A DNA stretch of 63,231 nt from Propionivibrio sp. (GCA_029975435.1 JARKPC010000098.1:1-63231), one strand, 5' to 3'; positions 7,998 to 16,274 are shown, numbered from the stretch's first letter. Numbers and translations: made by a program. Notes: generated by a model not told the origin, from the letters alone.

Positions 7998-8921
7998 CTA
8001 GTATCCACGCCGCCGGTCGACAACGCCCGTCATCGGCCGCCCGGCAGCCTGCGCGCGCAGGTTGGCGGCGATCTGGCGCGCCGCGTCCTCCGGCACCGTG
8101 TCCGCTGCGACATGCGGCGTGATGATGACGCGGGGATGCGTCCAGAACGGGTGGCTTTCCGGCAACGGCTCCTCGGCGAACACGTCGAGCAGCGCGAAGC
8201 GCAGCCGTCCCGCGTCGAGCCGTGCCAGCAGCGCGGCTTCGTCGATCAGCGAGCCGCGCCCGGCGTTGATCAGCGCCGCGTCGTCGGGCAGCAGCGCGAG
8301 CGTTTCGGCATCGAGCAGGTGGCGCGTTTCCGGCGTCGACGGCAGCACGCAGAACAGCACGTCGGTCTGCGGCAGCAACGCGCGCAGTCCGTCGTCGCCG
8401 TGCTCGCAGCGGACGTTTTCCACTTGGCGCGGCCTGCGGCTCCAGCCGCTGACGCGATACCCCAGGCGCACCAGATCCTGCGCGACGCGTCCGCCCAACT
8501 CGCCGAGGCCGAGCAGTCCGACGCGCACGTCGCGGGCCAGCCGGGTGTCCAGCGGCTTCCACAGCCGGTCCCGCTGCTGCCGGGCGTAGCGGTCCATCTG
8601 CCGCTGATAGTGCAGCAGGCCGATCAGGCAATACTCGGTCATCTGCTGCGCCATTCCCGCGTCGGTGAGCCGAACCAGCGCCACATCCTGCGGCACTTCG
8701 TTGCGCTGCAGCAACTTGTCCACGCCGGCGCCCATGACGAACACGGTCCGCAAGTTGGGGAAACGGGAGAAAAAACCACTGGGCGGTGCCCAAACGGCGG
8801 CGTGTGTCACCGCAGTGGCATCGAGTTCCTGCGGCCAGCAAGCGATAGCCTCTCCGGGAAGCGCGTCCTGCAGCAGGCGCAAATACCGTTCAGGTTGGTC
8901 GGGCGTGTAGAGGTAAAGCAT
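7998..8921 (-). CDS. D-2-hydroxyacid dehydrogenase (GhrA-like)
   Basis: A 307-residue NAD(P)-dependent 2-hydroxyacid dehydrogenase resembling glyoxylate/hydroxypyruvate reductase A. It shows the Rossmann motif [10 protein letters not shown], the catalytic-arginine segment [10 protein letters not shown], the DVFAEEPLP stretch and the C-terminal catalytic His in TPHVAA. In GhrA-type enzymes these residues reduce 2-keto acids to D-2-hydroxy acids. It is the first gene of a two-gene operon with the enolase-superfamily enzyme. A plausible joint pathway is dehydration of an acid sugar and reduction of the keto product, but this is inference. Confidence 0.88.
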   Translation of the reverse strand: MLYLYTPDQPERYLRLLQDALPGEAIACWPQELDATAVTHAAVWAPPSGFFSRFPNLRTVFVMGAGVDKLLQRNEVPQDVALVRLTDAGMAQQMTEYCLIGLLHYQRQMDRYARQQRDRLWKPLDTRLARDVRVGLLGLGELGGRVAQDLVRLGYRVSGWSRRPRQVENVRCEHGDDGLRALLPQTDVLFCVLPSTPETRHLLDAETLALLPDDAALINAGRGSLIDEAALLARLDAGRLRFALLDVFAEEPLPESHPFWTHPRVIITPHVAADTVPEDAARQIAANLRAQAAGRPMTGVVDRRRGY

Positions 8922-9027
8922 GGCGGTCCTTCTGAATCAGGGGGCTGTATGTGTGATCCACAAGGATAACGTATCGGGTGGCGTCGCTCTCTGACAGCCG
9001 CGCCGGAGATGCAGCAAATGATATGGA

Positions 9028-9050
9028 AAGGGCCGGAATCTCCGGCCCTT
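9028..9050 (-). terminator. Hairpin downstream of the PEP-CTERM gene
   Basis: A perfect 10-base-pair stem AAGGGCCGGA / TCCGGCCCTT with a 3-base loop lies 24 bases past the stop of the PEP-CTERM gene. Read on the minus strand it is followed by only a short T run, so it is a moderate rather than ideal intrinsic terminator. Confidence 0.6.
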
Positions 9051-9073
9051 CGCATCAACCAGTTGCGATGGGT

Positions 9074-9742
9074 TCAGCGCCTGCGCAACCTAGCGACACC
9101 TAACAAGCCCAGGCCAAGAAGCACCAATGTCGAAGGTTCTGGAACTCCGTTGCCTCCACCTCCGGCGACGTCAAAACTGATCGTGCCATTGACGATGGGA
9201 ATGCCTCCATAGGACAGGGTGTCTATCCCGTAAAGCGACAGTTCATTGGCGCCGACCTGGAACAGCGCCTGCATGCCGCTCGTGAGCAGGTAGTCCAGCT
9301 TGCCGCTGGATGTGTCGATAGCCGTGCCTGCCGTATTCAGGCTCAATCCAGGCAGGGGGGCGTAAAAGTTATCCACGCCGGTCGAATTTTGAACCGCTAC
9401 TACCGTATCGTTGAGATATAGGGCAAATGTATCGTTGACTACCGCTTCGAATGTAAAAGTCAGATTGAAATACCCGCTGGGCAAGTTGAAGTTATAGCGC
9501 AGGAACTTTCCCTGAAAGTTCGAAAGATAATTGGTTCCGTCCGACGGTATGGTAAATGAGGCATCCGCAGGCAGCGCCGGCGCCGACGACGGCAAAGCGG
9601 AAAGGAATACAGAGGAAGTCGTGACATTGCTGAACAACACATCGTTGATGTCAAACGATAGGGTGGCCGCCGACACAACGTTGGGTGACAGCAGAGATGC
9701 CGACATCAGCGCTATTGGTATGAAGCTGTTGTGTTTAGGCAT
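9074..9742 (-). CDS. PEP-CTERM sorted exported protein
   Basis: A 222-residue exported protein. A Sec signal peptide covers residues 1-25 (ends VVSAA). The C-terminus carries the complete sorting signal: VPEPST, then a hydrophobic helix (LVLLGLGLLGV) and the basic tail ARLRRR. Proteins with this tail are recognised by exosortase (EpsH) and are linked to exopolysaccharide or biofilm matrix. The middle is rich in Asn, Ser, Thr and Phe and resembles beta-rich surface proteins; no catalytic domain is apparent. The start follows GGGAGA. No exosortase lies in this window. Confidence 0.92.
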   Translation of the reverse strand: MPKHNSFIPIALMSASLLSPNVVSAATLSFDINDVLFSNVTTSSVFLSALPSSAPALPADASFTIPSDGTNYLSNFQGKFLRYNFNLPSGYFNLTFTFEAVVNDTFALYLNDTVVAVQNSTGVDNFYAPLPGLSLNTAGTAIDTSSGKLDYLLTSGMQALFQVGANELSLYGIDTLSYGGIPIVNGTISFDVAGGGGNGVPEPSTLVLLGLGLLGVARLRRR

Positions 9743-10143
9743 GTTGTTCTCCCGAAATCACCGATGAAATTGCTTGGGGATCGAAGAAAATTCCCCAGCG
9801 TTGACGCAAGCATCAGTTATACCCATCGCCAGTGTGGGTATTTATTTTTGTAATCAATTCAGCGTGTTGCGTTCTTGACGAGTGGATTTTCGGGTTCCTG
9901 CCGGTGGTTTTCATGGCGTCGGTGTAAAAGCGGTCGACACCCGGAGTGCGGCTGCTGCTCTTGCAGTTGCCCTCCGGCGTATTTCGCGTAGGGCGAAGGA
10001 GGCGAGTTCGAGACAGGCCATGCACCCGGCGCGCGGACGAGTGCCTCCGGCAGGCGGGGCGCGGACGCTCGGTCTATCCTCCTCGCAATTTTTAGGATTG
10101 ATCGGATGTCTTGAAAGGATAATTGGATCGGGAAACGCTGCTC
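9743..10143. other. Intergenic region, no gene seen
   Basis: About 400 bases between the starts and ends of two minus-strand genes. The part next to the PEP-CTERM gene is AT-rich (around 9815-9865) and probably holds its promoter. The remainder is open in several frames, but none has a convincing ribosome site, codon pattern or recognisable product. Confidence 0.4.
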
Positions 10144-10602
10144 TTACATGGGCGACGAGGAATCGTTGTCGCCGGGGCGCTCCTGGATGACGGGGTCTGG
10201 TGTGACCTCGCGCTGCTGTTCCTTGCAGGCGAATTTCCTTACGGCGTCAGAAAGCGTGTCCTCAACGACGGGTTCCCATGGACGTTTTCCCGCGTACTGG
10301 GCCGGGATGATGTTTCCGCTCCCCATATTGCCGGCGTAGAAGAGAGTGTGAAGTCGCTGTGTTTTGTCGGTACTGCAGTCGTAGCTGTCGTTTGACTTCA
10401 TTGACCAGTAATTTCTGCCGTGAAGGGAATCCGGTTTCCGCAGGTCGTACAACACCCACATTTTCACGACATCCCCAACTTTGCGGATCGAGGCGGGGTT
10501 TGCGTAAACCGTGGCCTCCTCGTTTGATTCGATTTCCACCCAGTCCGCCCATGCACTCGCACTTGCCATTGCCAACATAACCGCCCACAACGTCTTTTGC
10601 AC
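10144..10602 (-). CDS. Surface-adhesin E-like periplasmic protein
   Basis: A small exported protein of 152 residues. A signal peptide ends at about ASAWA. The mature part begins WVEIESNEEATVYANPASIR and continues with VKMWVLYDLRKP and a pair of Cys residues (YDCS ... KFACKEQ). This is the pattern of the surface-adhesin E-like family (PF16747), many of whose members are uncharacterised envelope proteins. Two GTG starts are possible; the one at 10602 sits five bases after GGGAG, the one at 10608 overlaps that site. It stands alone between intergenic stretches. Confidence 0.75.
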   Translation of the reverse strand: MQKTLWAVMLAMASASAWADWVEIESNEEATVYANPASIRKVGDVVKMWVLYDLRKPDSLHGRNYWSMKSNDSYDCSTDKTQRLHTLFYAGNMGSGNIIPAQYAGKRPWEPVVEDTLSDAVRKFACKEQQREVTPDPVIQERPGDNDSSSPM

Positions 10603-10843
10603 AGCCACTCCCTGTTGCCCAAGTCTGATCGCGTTACGTCAGTCTAGTGGTTTGCTTGACTCGACTTCAAGGAGAACTTTGTCAACGACGTAAACTCGGC
10701 GTCCTCTGTCAACTCACTTCCGTCGCTGATACCGATTTGCTTTCAGTGTCACGGTGAACAATACTGAACTTGCCAGCATGATTTGGCACTCTCTTTATCG
10801 GTCATCGCTGGTTAAATCCGGAACAAGAACAAAGGGCTTAATC

Positions 10844-11029
10844 ATGACCACGTTAACTCTCGAATTGACAAACAACGAAGTTTTCTCGATTTTGCAGGTG
10901 CTTGGCAAACAACCCTACGAACAGACTGCAGGTTTGATCACCAAAATCGAATCGCAACGCAGTGCCGCCAATGACGAGGTTCTGTCGGAAGAAATCGATT
11001 ATGAGGAGTTGTTCATGAAGCCTGTCTAG
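10844..11029 (+). CDS. Small protein of a phage/plasmid-like type
   Basis: A 61-residue acidic protein beginning MTTLTLELTNNEVFSILQVL. The layout, a hydrophobic beta strand LTLEL followed by EVxxILxxLGxxPYxxxxxLIxKI, resembles small proteins of unknown function that are frequent in phage genomes. That resemblance is from memory of the pattern, not a search. The ATG at 10844 is preferred over one 30 codons upstream because the N-terminal extension lacks the family pattern. The gene and its upstream 200 bases are AT-richer than the surroundings. Downstream there is no other phage gene. Confidence 0.5.
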   Translation: MTTLTLELTNNEVFSILQVLGKQPYEQTAGLITKIESQRSAANDEVLSEEIDYEELFMKPV

Positions 11030-11367
11030 GCTTCCGATGGGACTCTCGTTTCGGCCGCCAGGCCGCTGAAGTCGATTCGCCATCAGGCGAACTGTGTCAA
11101 AAATTCCAAGGTTGCCGTCGTAATTCCCCGTTGCTGGTGATTGCTGTTGCGAAACCGTCGAATGGCGGGCATCGCGCGGCGGGTGCCTCGGTTACATGCT
11201 TTCAACGGCCGTTCAGGCCAAACTTCTGTCTCATCTCTTCCAGCATCTACCGCTGGCCTCGGAATGACCCGCCGGTCATTCGCGTGGGTTGATTTTCCTT
11301 GCGTCGAACGACCGGAGTTGGCCGATCGCGGCCTAATTGGCGACAGGCGCCTGGCGCTCAGTCGGGA
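11030..11367. other. Intergenic region, no gene seen
   Basis: A 338-base stretch between the small phage-like gene and the tautomerase. It contains no convincing coding region on either strand. Several short GC-rich self-complementary bits such as GGCCGCCAGGCCGC are present but no ordered repeat or clear terminator. Confidence 0.4.
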
Positions 11368-11565
11368 TTAGGACATTTCCGACCATTCCGACCACAACTT
11401 GCCGCCGGTCGCCCAATTATTGCGTTCGACATCGATCAGGATGATGTCGACGGCGTTGGGCTCGCAGCCGAGCACGCGGCAGGTTTCCCGGGTGATGGCT
11501 TCAACCAGTTCGCGTTTTTGTTCCTGGCTGCGGCCGGCGAAGAGTTCGATGTGCATGGTAGGCAT
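11368..11565 (-). CDS. 4-oxalocrotonate tautomerase-like enzyme
   Basis: A 65-residue protein starting MPT, so the catalytic N-terminal proline (Pro1 after Met removal) is present. The fold signature follows: IELFAGRSQEQKRELV, then the second strand DIILIDVERNNWATGG. Members of the family are small homohexamers that ketonise enols such as 2-hydroxymuconate. It starts from an ATG behind AAGGAG, and that site overlaps the nitroreductase stop, so the two genes are translationally close and co-transcribed. Here the role may be processing of an unsaturated intermediate. Confidence 0.85.
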   Translation of the reverse strand: MPTMHIELFAGRSQEQKRELVEAITRETCRVLGCEPNAVDIILIDVERNNWATGGKLWSEWSEMS

Positions 11566-11577
11566 GTCTGAGGCTCC

Positions 11578-12270
11578 TTATTCGTGGATGACGGCGAATT
11601 CGGCCAGCGCGGCGCGTTCCGAGCGCAGGGTGTTTTCCGGTACGGTCGGATCGGCATAGCCCAGGGCGATGCCGCTGACCAGGCGTTCGTTCTCCGGCCA
11701 GCCGACGGCTTGAGCGATCGTCGATTCGTAATGAACCCAGAAGCCCTGCGGGCAGGTGTCCAGCCCCTTGGCTTTGGCGGCGAGCATCAGCGACTGCATG
11801 AACATGCCGGTGTCCAGCCAGCTGCCGCAGCCGAGCGCCTTGTCCACGGTGACGAAGATCCCGACCGGTGCACCGAAGAATTCGAAATTGCGCCGGCGCT
11901 GGGCGTGCATGGCCGCCGTGTCGCCCTTGCCGATGCCCATCAGGCTGTACATGGCTTTGCCCAGGTTGCGCTTGCGCGACAGATAGGGCTCGCCGTCCAG
12001 GTTGGGGTAGATGACGGAATCGCTTCGGCCCGGCTCCGCGTCGTACGCGGCGCACACGGCTTGCACGACGCGGCCCAACGCCGCACCGGTGAGAACATGC
12101 ACGCGCCACGGCTGGGTATTGGTGCCGGACGGCGAGCGAGAGGCGAGGCTGAGGATTTCCTCGATGAGGGCGCGGTCGACCGGCTTCGTCAAGTAGCCGC
12201 GCGTCGAGCGGCGTGCGTTGATGAGCTGGCTGAAGGCTTGCCAGGCGGCGGGGTCGTGTGGTGCGGACAT
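11578..12270 (-). CDS. Nitroreductase-family flavoprotein
   Basis: A 230-residue FMN-dependent NAD(P)H oxidoreductase. The family start RRSTRGYLTKPVD, the SGTNTQPWRVHVL segment that cradles FMN, and GCGSWLDTGMFMQSLMLAA are all visible; the C-terminus ends with GIALGYADPTVPENTLRSER. Such enzymes reduce nitroaromatics, quinones or enones, or act in catabolic routes. It sits upstream of the tautomerase in the same operon and next to a GntR regulator, so a role in a small catabolic unit is plausible. The natural substrate cannot be assigned. Confidence 0.9.
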   Translation of the reverse strand: MSAPHDPAAWQAFSQLINARRSTRGYLTKPVDRALIEEILSLASRSPSGTNTQPWRVHVLTGAALGRVVQAVCAAYDAEPGRSDSVIYPNLDGEPYLSRKRNLGKAMYSLMGIGKGDTAAMHAQRRRNFEFFGAPVGIFVTVDKALGCGSWLDTGMFMQSLMLAAKAKGLDTCPQGFWVHYESTIAQAVGWPENERLVSGIALGYADPTVPENTLRSERAALAEFAVIHE

Positions 12271-12322
12271 TGCTGCGGGTACTCCGTATCGGTGAAAACC
12301 GGCATTTTACCGGCTTGCGATG

Positions 12323-13060
12323 TCAGCAGATGTCCACCTGGTAGCGGAAGGTGTCGGCCGCGCCATGCGAGCGGCGCCATTCGAGCGGCTTGCGGTCGAA
12401 GCCGAGGGCGAGGCGTTCGATGACGACCACGGGCTTGCCTTCCGCGATCCCGAGCCGTCGCGCGACCTCGGCATCCGCCGAGTCTACCGTCAGGGTTTCC
12501 TTGGCGGAGGCAATCACCTGGCCGCAGCGCGTTTCGTAGAACGGGTAGAGCAGGTTGTCGAAATCTTCGATGGGGATATCCAGCAGGGCGGCGAAGCGGC
12601 TGTTTGGCAGCCAGATTTCCTCCGCGAGCACGATGTGGCCGTCGATCAGGCGCAGCCGCTCGAGCCGGATGGCCTTGCCCTTGGCCGAGAGGCCCAGCGC
12701 GGCGGCGACGTATTCCGGCGGCGATTCGAGCGTGCGCGCCAGGACGCGTCCCTCGGGGATCTTGCGGCCGCCCTCGCTCGTCAGGTGACGGAAGAAGCGG
12801 AACAGCGAGGCGTCGAAGCTGGGGCGGCGGATGAAGGTGCCTCGCCCCTGGTTGCGCTCCAGGAGTCCTTCCGCGACGAGGACGTCGACCGCCTTGCGCA
12901 CCGTTCCGATGGCCACGCCGTAGGTCTTGGTCAGTTCGGCCTCGGTGGGGATCGGCTGGTCGGGGCGCCATTCGCCGGTGGTGATCTTTTCCACCATTTC
13001 GTCGCGCAGCCGCTGATAGAGGGGAAGGCGCTCGTCGTGCGCCAGCTTGCCGGAATTCAT
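12323..13060 (-). CDS. GntR-family regulator, HutC subfamily (UTRA domain)
   Basis: A 245-residue regulator. Residues 10-80 form the winged helix (LYQRLRDEMVEKI, IPTEAELTKTYGVAIGTVRKA, GRGTFI), and residues 95-240 form the UTRA effector-binding domain, ending KPLEWRRSHGAADTFRYQV. HutC-type proteins usually repress their own operon and neighbours until a small metabolite binds. It is transcribed away from the permease gene across a 298-base region that has a strong promoter and a palindrome. It may control both arms. Confidence 0.92.
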   Translation of the reverse strand: MNSGKLAHDERLPLYQRLRDEMVEKITTGEWRPDQPIPTEAELTKTYGVAIGTVRKAVDVLVAEGLLERNQGRGTFIRRPSFDASLFRFFRHLTSEGGRKIPEGRVLARTLESPPEYVAAALGLSAKGKAIRLERLRLIDGHIVLAEEIWLPNSRFAALLDIPIEDFDNLLYPFYETRCGQVIASAKETLTVDSADAEVARRLGIAEGKPVVVIERLALGFDRKPLEWRRSHGAADTFRYQVDIC

Positions 13061-13143
13061 ACAACCATCCAGATGACCAGGAGGGTGACAACTCTATCCG
13101 CATGAGGCGGATAAGTCCATGCCGCAGGGGGTGTCGCAATGGG

Positions 13144-13172
13144 TTGACATCGGCGCGCGAGGTCAATACGAT
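13144..13172 (+). promoter_or_regulatory. Sigma-70-type promoter for the permease-hydrolase operon
   Basis: TTGACA (13144-13149, perfect -35) and TACGAT (13167-13172, four of six for -10) are separated by exactly 17 bases. They point toward the permease gene, and transcription would begin near 13179. This is the best consensus promoter seen in the window. Confidence 0.6.
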
Positions 13173-13185
13173 GTTTCATACAGTC

Positions 13186-13199
13186 ATACATATGTGTAT
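13186..13199. promoter_or_regulatory. Candidate GntR operator palindrome
   Basis: ATACA-TATG-TGTAT is a perfect inverted repeat located 14-27 bases after the -10 element, within an AT-rich 20-base near-palindrome (TCATACATAT/GTGTATATGA). A repressor bound here would block the promoter at 13144-13172. HutC-type GntR proteins often use AT-rich GTATA-type palindromes, so the divergent regulator is the natural candidate. Binding is inference. Confidence 0.5.
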
Positions 13200-13358
13200 A
13201 TGAATTGTCGTTGCTGCCGGCGTGCTTCCGACGGTGACGGGCGGGAACAAAAAAACAAAAAACCGCATTTGCTTCTTGGTGGTAAAACAGGTTGATTTCG
13301 TGGTGGTCATGATGAGATCAACCATCCGTGCGTGCATCTCTACAACAGGGGAATGGTC

Positions 13359-14660
13359 ATGATGAGTTTGATCGTCGTAACCGCGATCGTCGTTTCGATC
13401 GCGCTGGGCTACAAGACGAAGATAAATACCGGGTTTTTTGCGATTGCCTTTGCCTACATCATCGGGTGTTTCGTCCTCGATCTGAAGGCGCCGGACGTGG
13501 TAAAGATGTGGCCGATCAGCATCTTCTTCGTCATCTTTGCCGTCTCGCTGTTCTACAACTTCGCGCTGGTCAATGGCACTCTGGAGAAGCTGGCCGGGCA
13601 TCTGATGTACGGTTGCCGCAAGTTCCCGCACATGCTCCCGTTCGCCGTGTTCCTGGCGGCGACGCTGATTGCCGGAATGGGCGCCGGCTTTTACACGGTG
13701 CTGGCGTTCATGGCGCCGATCACGCTGCTGCTGTGCGACAAGACGGGCATGGGCAAGATGATCGGAGCGATGGCGGTCAACTACGGCGCGCTGGCCGGGG
13801 CGAATTTCATGGCCAGCCAGAGCGGTCTCATCTTCCGCGGGTTGATGCAGAGCGCGGGCGTTTCTGCGGATGCCGCGTTCGTCCATTCGATCGGCATCTT
13901 CGCCAGCACGATGGTCATTCCGTTCCTGGTTCTCGGCGTGCTGGTGTTCTTCACCGATCACAGGAAGACCATGGGCAACAGCGTTTCCCTCTCCGAGCGC
14001 CCGGAGCCGTTCGACAAGAACCAGAAGACGACACTGGTGCTGATTGCCCTGATGATGGGCATCGTGCTTGCCGCGCCGCTGCTGCACCTGGCCATCCCGG
14101 ACAACACGACCATCACTTTCATCAACTCCAAGATGGATATCGGCCTGGTGGCCAGCATCTTCGCGGTCATCGCCCTGCTCATGAAGCTGGGTGACGAGAA
14201 GAAAGTCGTGGCCATGGTGCCGTGGGGCACGCTGATCATGATCTGTGGCGTCGGGATGCTCATCTCCGTGGCCATCAAGGCAGGAACGATCAAGCTGCTG
14301 GCGTCCTGGATCGGAACCAGCCTGCCGGGTTATCTGGTTCCGCTGGCCATGTGCGTGGTCGCCGCGATCATGTCGCTGTTCTCCAGTACCCTGGGTGTCG
14401 TCACGCCGGCCTTGTTTCCTCTGGTTCCGGCGCTCGCCGCATCAAGCGGCTTCGATCCGATGCTGCTGTTCATCTGCATCGTCGTCGGGGCGCAGGCTTC
14501 GGCCATTTCGCCGTTCTCTTCGGGAGGCAGCCTGGTGCTCGGCTCCTGCGCAACCGATGAAGGGCGCAATGAACTCTTCCCGAAACTTCTGTTCCGTGCG
14601 GTCCCCATCGGTTTTGCCGCGGCGTTGCTGTTGACCGGCGTGCAAACCTTCATCCTGTAG
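13359..14660 (+). CDS. MatC/SLC13-like carboxylate permease
   Basis: An inner-membrane permease of 433 residues with about a dozen hydrophobic helices. The N-terminal half resembles the MatC (dicarboxylate carrier) N-domain, with ALGYKTKINTGFFAIAFAYIIG. The two inner repeats show the GAGFYTVLAF ... PITLLL and SSTLGVVTPALFPLVPALA features of ion-transporter-fold carriers. The ATG at 13359 lies seven bases after AGGGG; start codons slightly upstream overlap that site. The DUF6282 gene begins 10 bases after the stop, so the operon likely imports and then cuts an anionic substrate. Which acid it carries is unknown. Confidence 0.8.
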   Translation: MMSLIVVTAIVVSIALGYKTKINTGFFAIAFAYIIGCFVLDLKAPDVVKMWPISIFFVIFAVSLFYNFALVNGTLEKLAGHLMYGCRKFPHMLPFAVFLAATLIAGMGAGFYTVLAFMAPITLLLCDKTGMGKMIGAMAVNYGALAGANFMASQSGLIFRGLMQSAGVSADAAFVHSIGIFASTMVIPFLVLGVLVFFTDHRKTMGNSVSLSERPEPFDKNQKTTLVLIALMMGIVLAAPLLHLAIPDNTTITFINSKMDIGLVASIFAVIALLMKLGDEKKVVAMVPWGTLIMICGVGMLISVAIKAGTIKLLASWIGTSLPGYLVPLAMCVVAAIMSLFSSTLGVVTPALFPLVPALAASSGFDPMLLFICIVVGAQASAISPFSSGGSLVLGSCATDEGRNELFPKLLFRAVPIGFAAALLLTGVQTFIL

Positions 14661-14670
14661 GACACGAACC

Positions 14671-15501
14671 ATGAATGAAACGGAAAAATTGCTGCAGGGT
14701 GTCATCGATATCCACATCCACACCAATCCGGATGTGCGCGTGCGGCGCCTCTCCGATCTCCAACTCGCCGCCGAGGCGCGGCGGGTCGGCGCGCGGGCCA
14801 TCGTCATCAAGTCGCATCTGGTCACGACCATGGATCGCGCCACGATCGCTCGCGAAGCGGTTCCCGGTATCGACGTCTTTGGCGGCATCGTCCTCAATCC
14901 GCACGTCGGCGGGCTGAACGCCATCGCCGTCGAGACGGCGATCAAGCTCGGCGCGAAGTTCGTCTGGCTGCCCACCTCGTTTTCGGCCAACGAAAGGAAA
15001 CGCCAGGGCAAGAGCGACGGCGTCGATATCGTCGCCGATGGCAAGGTGGTCCCGGCGCTGGTCCCGATTCTCAGGATGATTGCCGAGGCGGATATCGCCC
15101 TCGGTACCGGGCACGGAACACCGGCTGAAACGCTGGTCGTCGTCGAAGAAGCGCGGAGGCTGGGCGTCGGCAGGATCGTGGTCAACCATCCCGAGTGGGC
15201 CACGATCGATATGTCGATCGACGACCAGAAGCGCCTCGCCGAGTTCGACGTGTTCTTCGAGCGCTGCTACGCGCGCAACGTCAGCGGCGCGTACGACAAG
15301 AACTTCCGCCGCAACCTTGAGGCCATGGAGGCGCTCGGATTCGAGTCGACGATCGTGGCCACCGACGGTGGCCAGGTCGAGAACCCGATGTGGAGCGAGG
15401 CGCTGGCGGAGTACGTCGGTTTTCTGTTGCAGGCCGGGGTTCCGCAGGCGGCCGTCGACCGGATGACCAAGGTCAATCCGGCAACGGTGCTCGGGCTTTA
15501 G
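14671..15501 (+). CDS. DUF6282 family metal-dependent hydrolase
   Basis: A 276-residue cytoplasmic protein with the ligand order of an amidohydrolase/PHP-like barrel: HxH at residues 15-17 (DIHIHTNPD), Lys47-Ser-His49, His148 (GTGHG), His173 (VNHPE) and Asp232 (TDGGQ). The C-terminus (KVNPATVLGL) matches the usual amidohydrolase ending. This supports a two-metal hydrolase of unknown substrate. It is co-transcribed with the carboxylate permease and probably under the GntR regulator. The chemistry might be ring opening or deacylation, but nothing here decides it. Confidence 0.8.
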   Translation: MNETEKLLQGVIDIHIHTNPDVRVRRLSDLQLAAEARRVGARAIVIKSHLVTTMDRATIAREAVPGIDVFGGIVLNPHVGGLNAIAVETAIKLGAKFVWLPTSFSANERKRQGKSDGVDIVADGKVVPALVPILRMIAEADIALGTGHGTPAETLVVVEEARRLGVGRIVVNHPEWATIDMSIDDQKRLAEFDVFFERCYARNVSGAYDKNFRRNLEAMEALGFESTIVATDGGQVENPMWSEALAEYVGFLLQAGVPQAAVDRMTKVNPATVLGL

Positions 15502-15801
15502 GCTCTACGGTGTGCGGACATGGCCGTCGCCCTGGGCGACGACCGGAACCCGTGCACTCGAGGTGCCGTCTGAGTTCCGGTTTTGCCGGGACGACGATAC
15601 CTGGACACGCGTCCCTTGATTCACCTGGCAAGCATGTGCCGTCGAAGACGAGCGCGACCTGATCCTTGTCTTGTGTCTGGAGAAACGTCGACAAATCGTC
15701 AACGTTCTAGGCTGGATTTTTCAATACTGCTATTATCGTGACACGGGGGGCTTGTTTGCGGAAACAGGTCCAAGGGATACCAGAACCGAATTGGAGCGAA
15801 T
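15502..15801. other. Intergenic region with stem-loop remnant
   Basis: Three hundred bases without a gene. ACCGGAAC (15542-15549) and GTTCCGGT (15574-15581) can pair as an 8-base stem with a 24-base loop, and the adjoining TTGCCGGGACGACG resembles one arm of the palindromic repeat at 6808. It may be a decayed repeat or a weak terminator for the hydrolase operon. The last 80 bases probably carry the CBS gene's promoter. Confidence 0.4.
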
Positions 15802-16269
15802 ATGAACGTCAGGGAAATACTCGAGCTAAAAGATACCACCTTATTTACGGTTAGCCCGAATGCGCCGATCGCAGAGGCGATTTGTCTCATGGATGACAAT
15901 GATGTCGGCGCCGTGGTGGTTATCGACGGCGGTGAAGTTGTCGGCATGCTGACGTTCCGTGAAGTCATTGCGATCCTGGCCCGGCGACTCAAGGAGCGCT
16001 ATACGGGTCCGACGCCGCCGATTCTCGAGATCTTCGTGCACGAGGCGATGTTCCGCAATCCACCGATGGCGACACCCGACATGGACGTCGATGAACTGCG
16101 CCGGCTGATGCTCGACAACAAGGCGCGCTACGTCCCGGTCATGGATGGCAAGACCGTGATCTGTGTCATCTCGCTGCGCGATATCGCCAAGGCGGTTCTG
16201 GAAGAAAGAACCCTGGAAAACAGGGTTCTGAAGGCTTATATCAAGGACTGGCCGGAAAAGGAGTCCTGA
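15802..16269 (+). CDS. CBS-domain protein
   Basis: A 155-residue protein made of two CBS motifs. The first (1-60) has TLFTVSPNAPIAEAI and VVIDGGEVVGMLTFREV; the second (78-140) has VHEAMFRNPPMATPDMDVDEL and YVPVMDGKTVICVISLRDI. Paired CBS motifs form a Bateman module that binds adenine nucleotides, usually as an energy sensor. With no other domain attached, it likely works by binding a partner protein. A strong terminator follows, so it is a single-gene or end-of-operon unit. Confidence 0.9.
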   Translation: MNVREILELKDTTLFTVSPNAPIAEAICLMDDNDVGAVVVIDGGEVVGMLTFREVIAILARRLKERYTGPTPPILEIFVHEAMFRNPPMATPDMDVDELRRLMLDNKARYVPVMDGKTVICVISLRDIAKAVLEERTLENRVLKAYIKDWPEKES

Positions 16270-16274
16270 TCCGG

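Noticed and set aside
9813..10025. 70-codon minus-strand open frame in the 9743-10143 gap
   Set aside because: No ribosome site, no recognisable pattern and mixed composition; left as intergenic.
10791..10806. Possible sigma-54 promoter (TTGGCAC...) before the small phage-like gene
   Set aside because: The GG of the -24 element is present but the GC of the -12 element is replaced by AT, so it does not fit.
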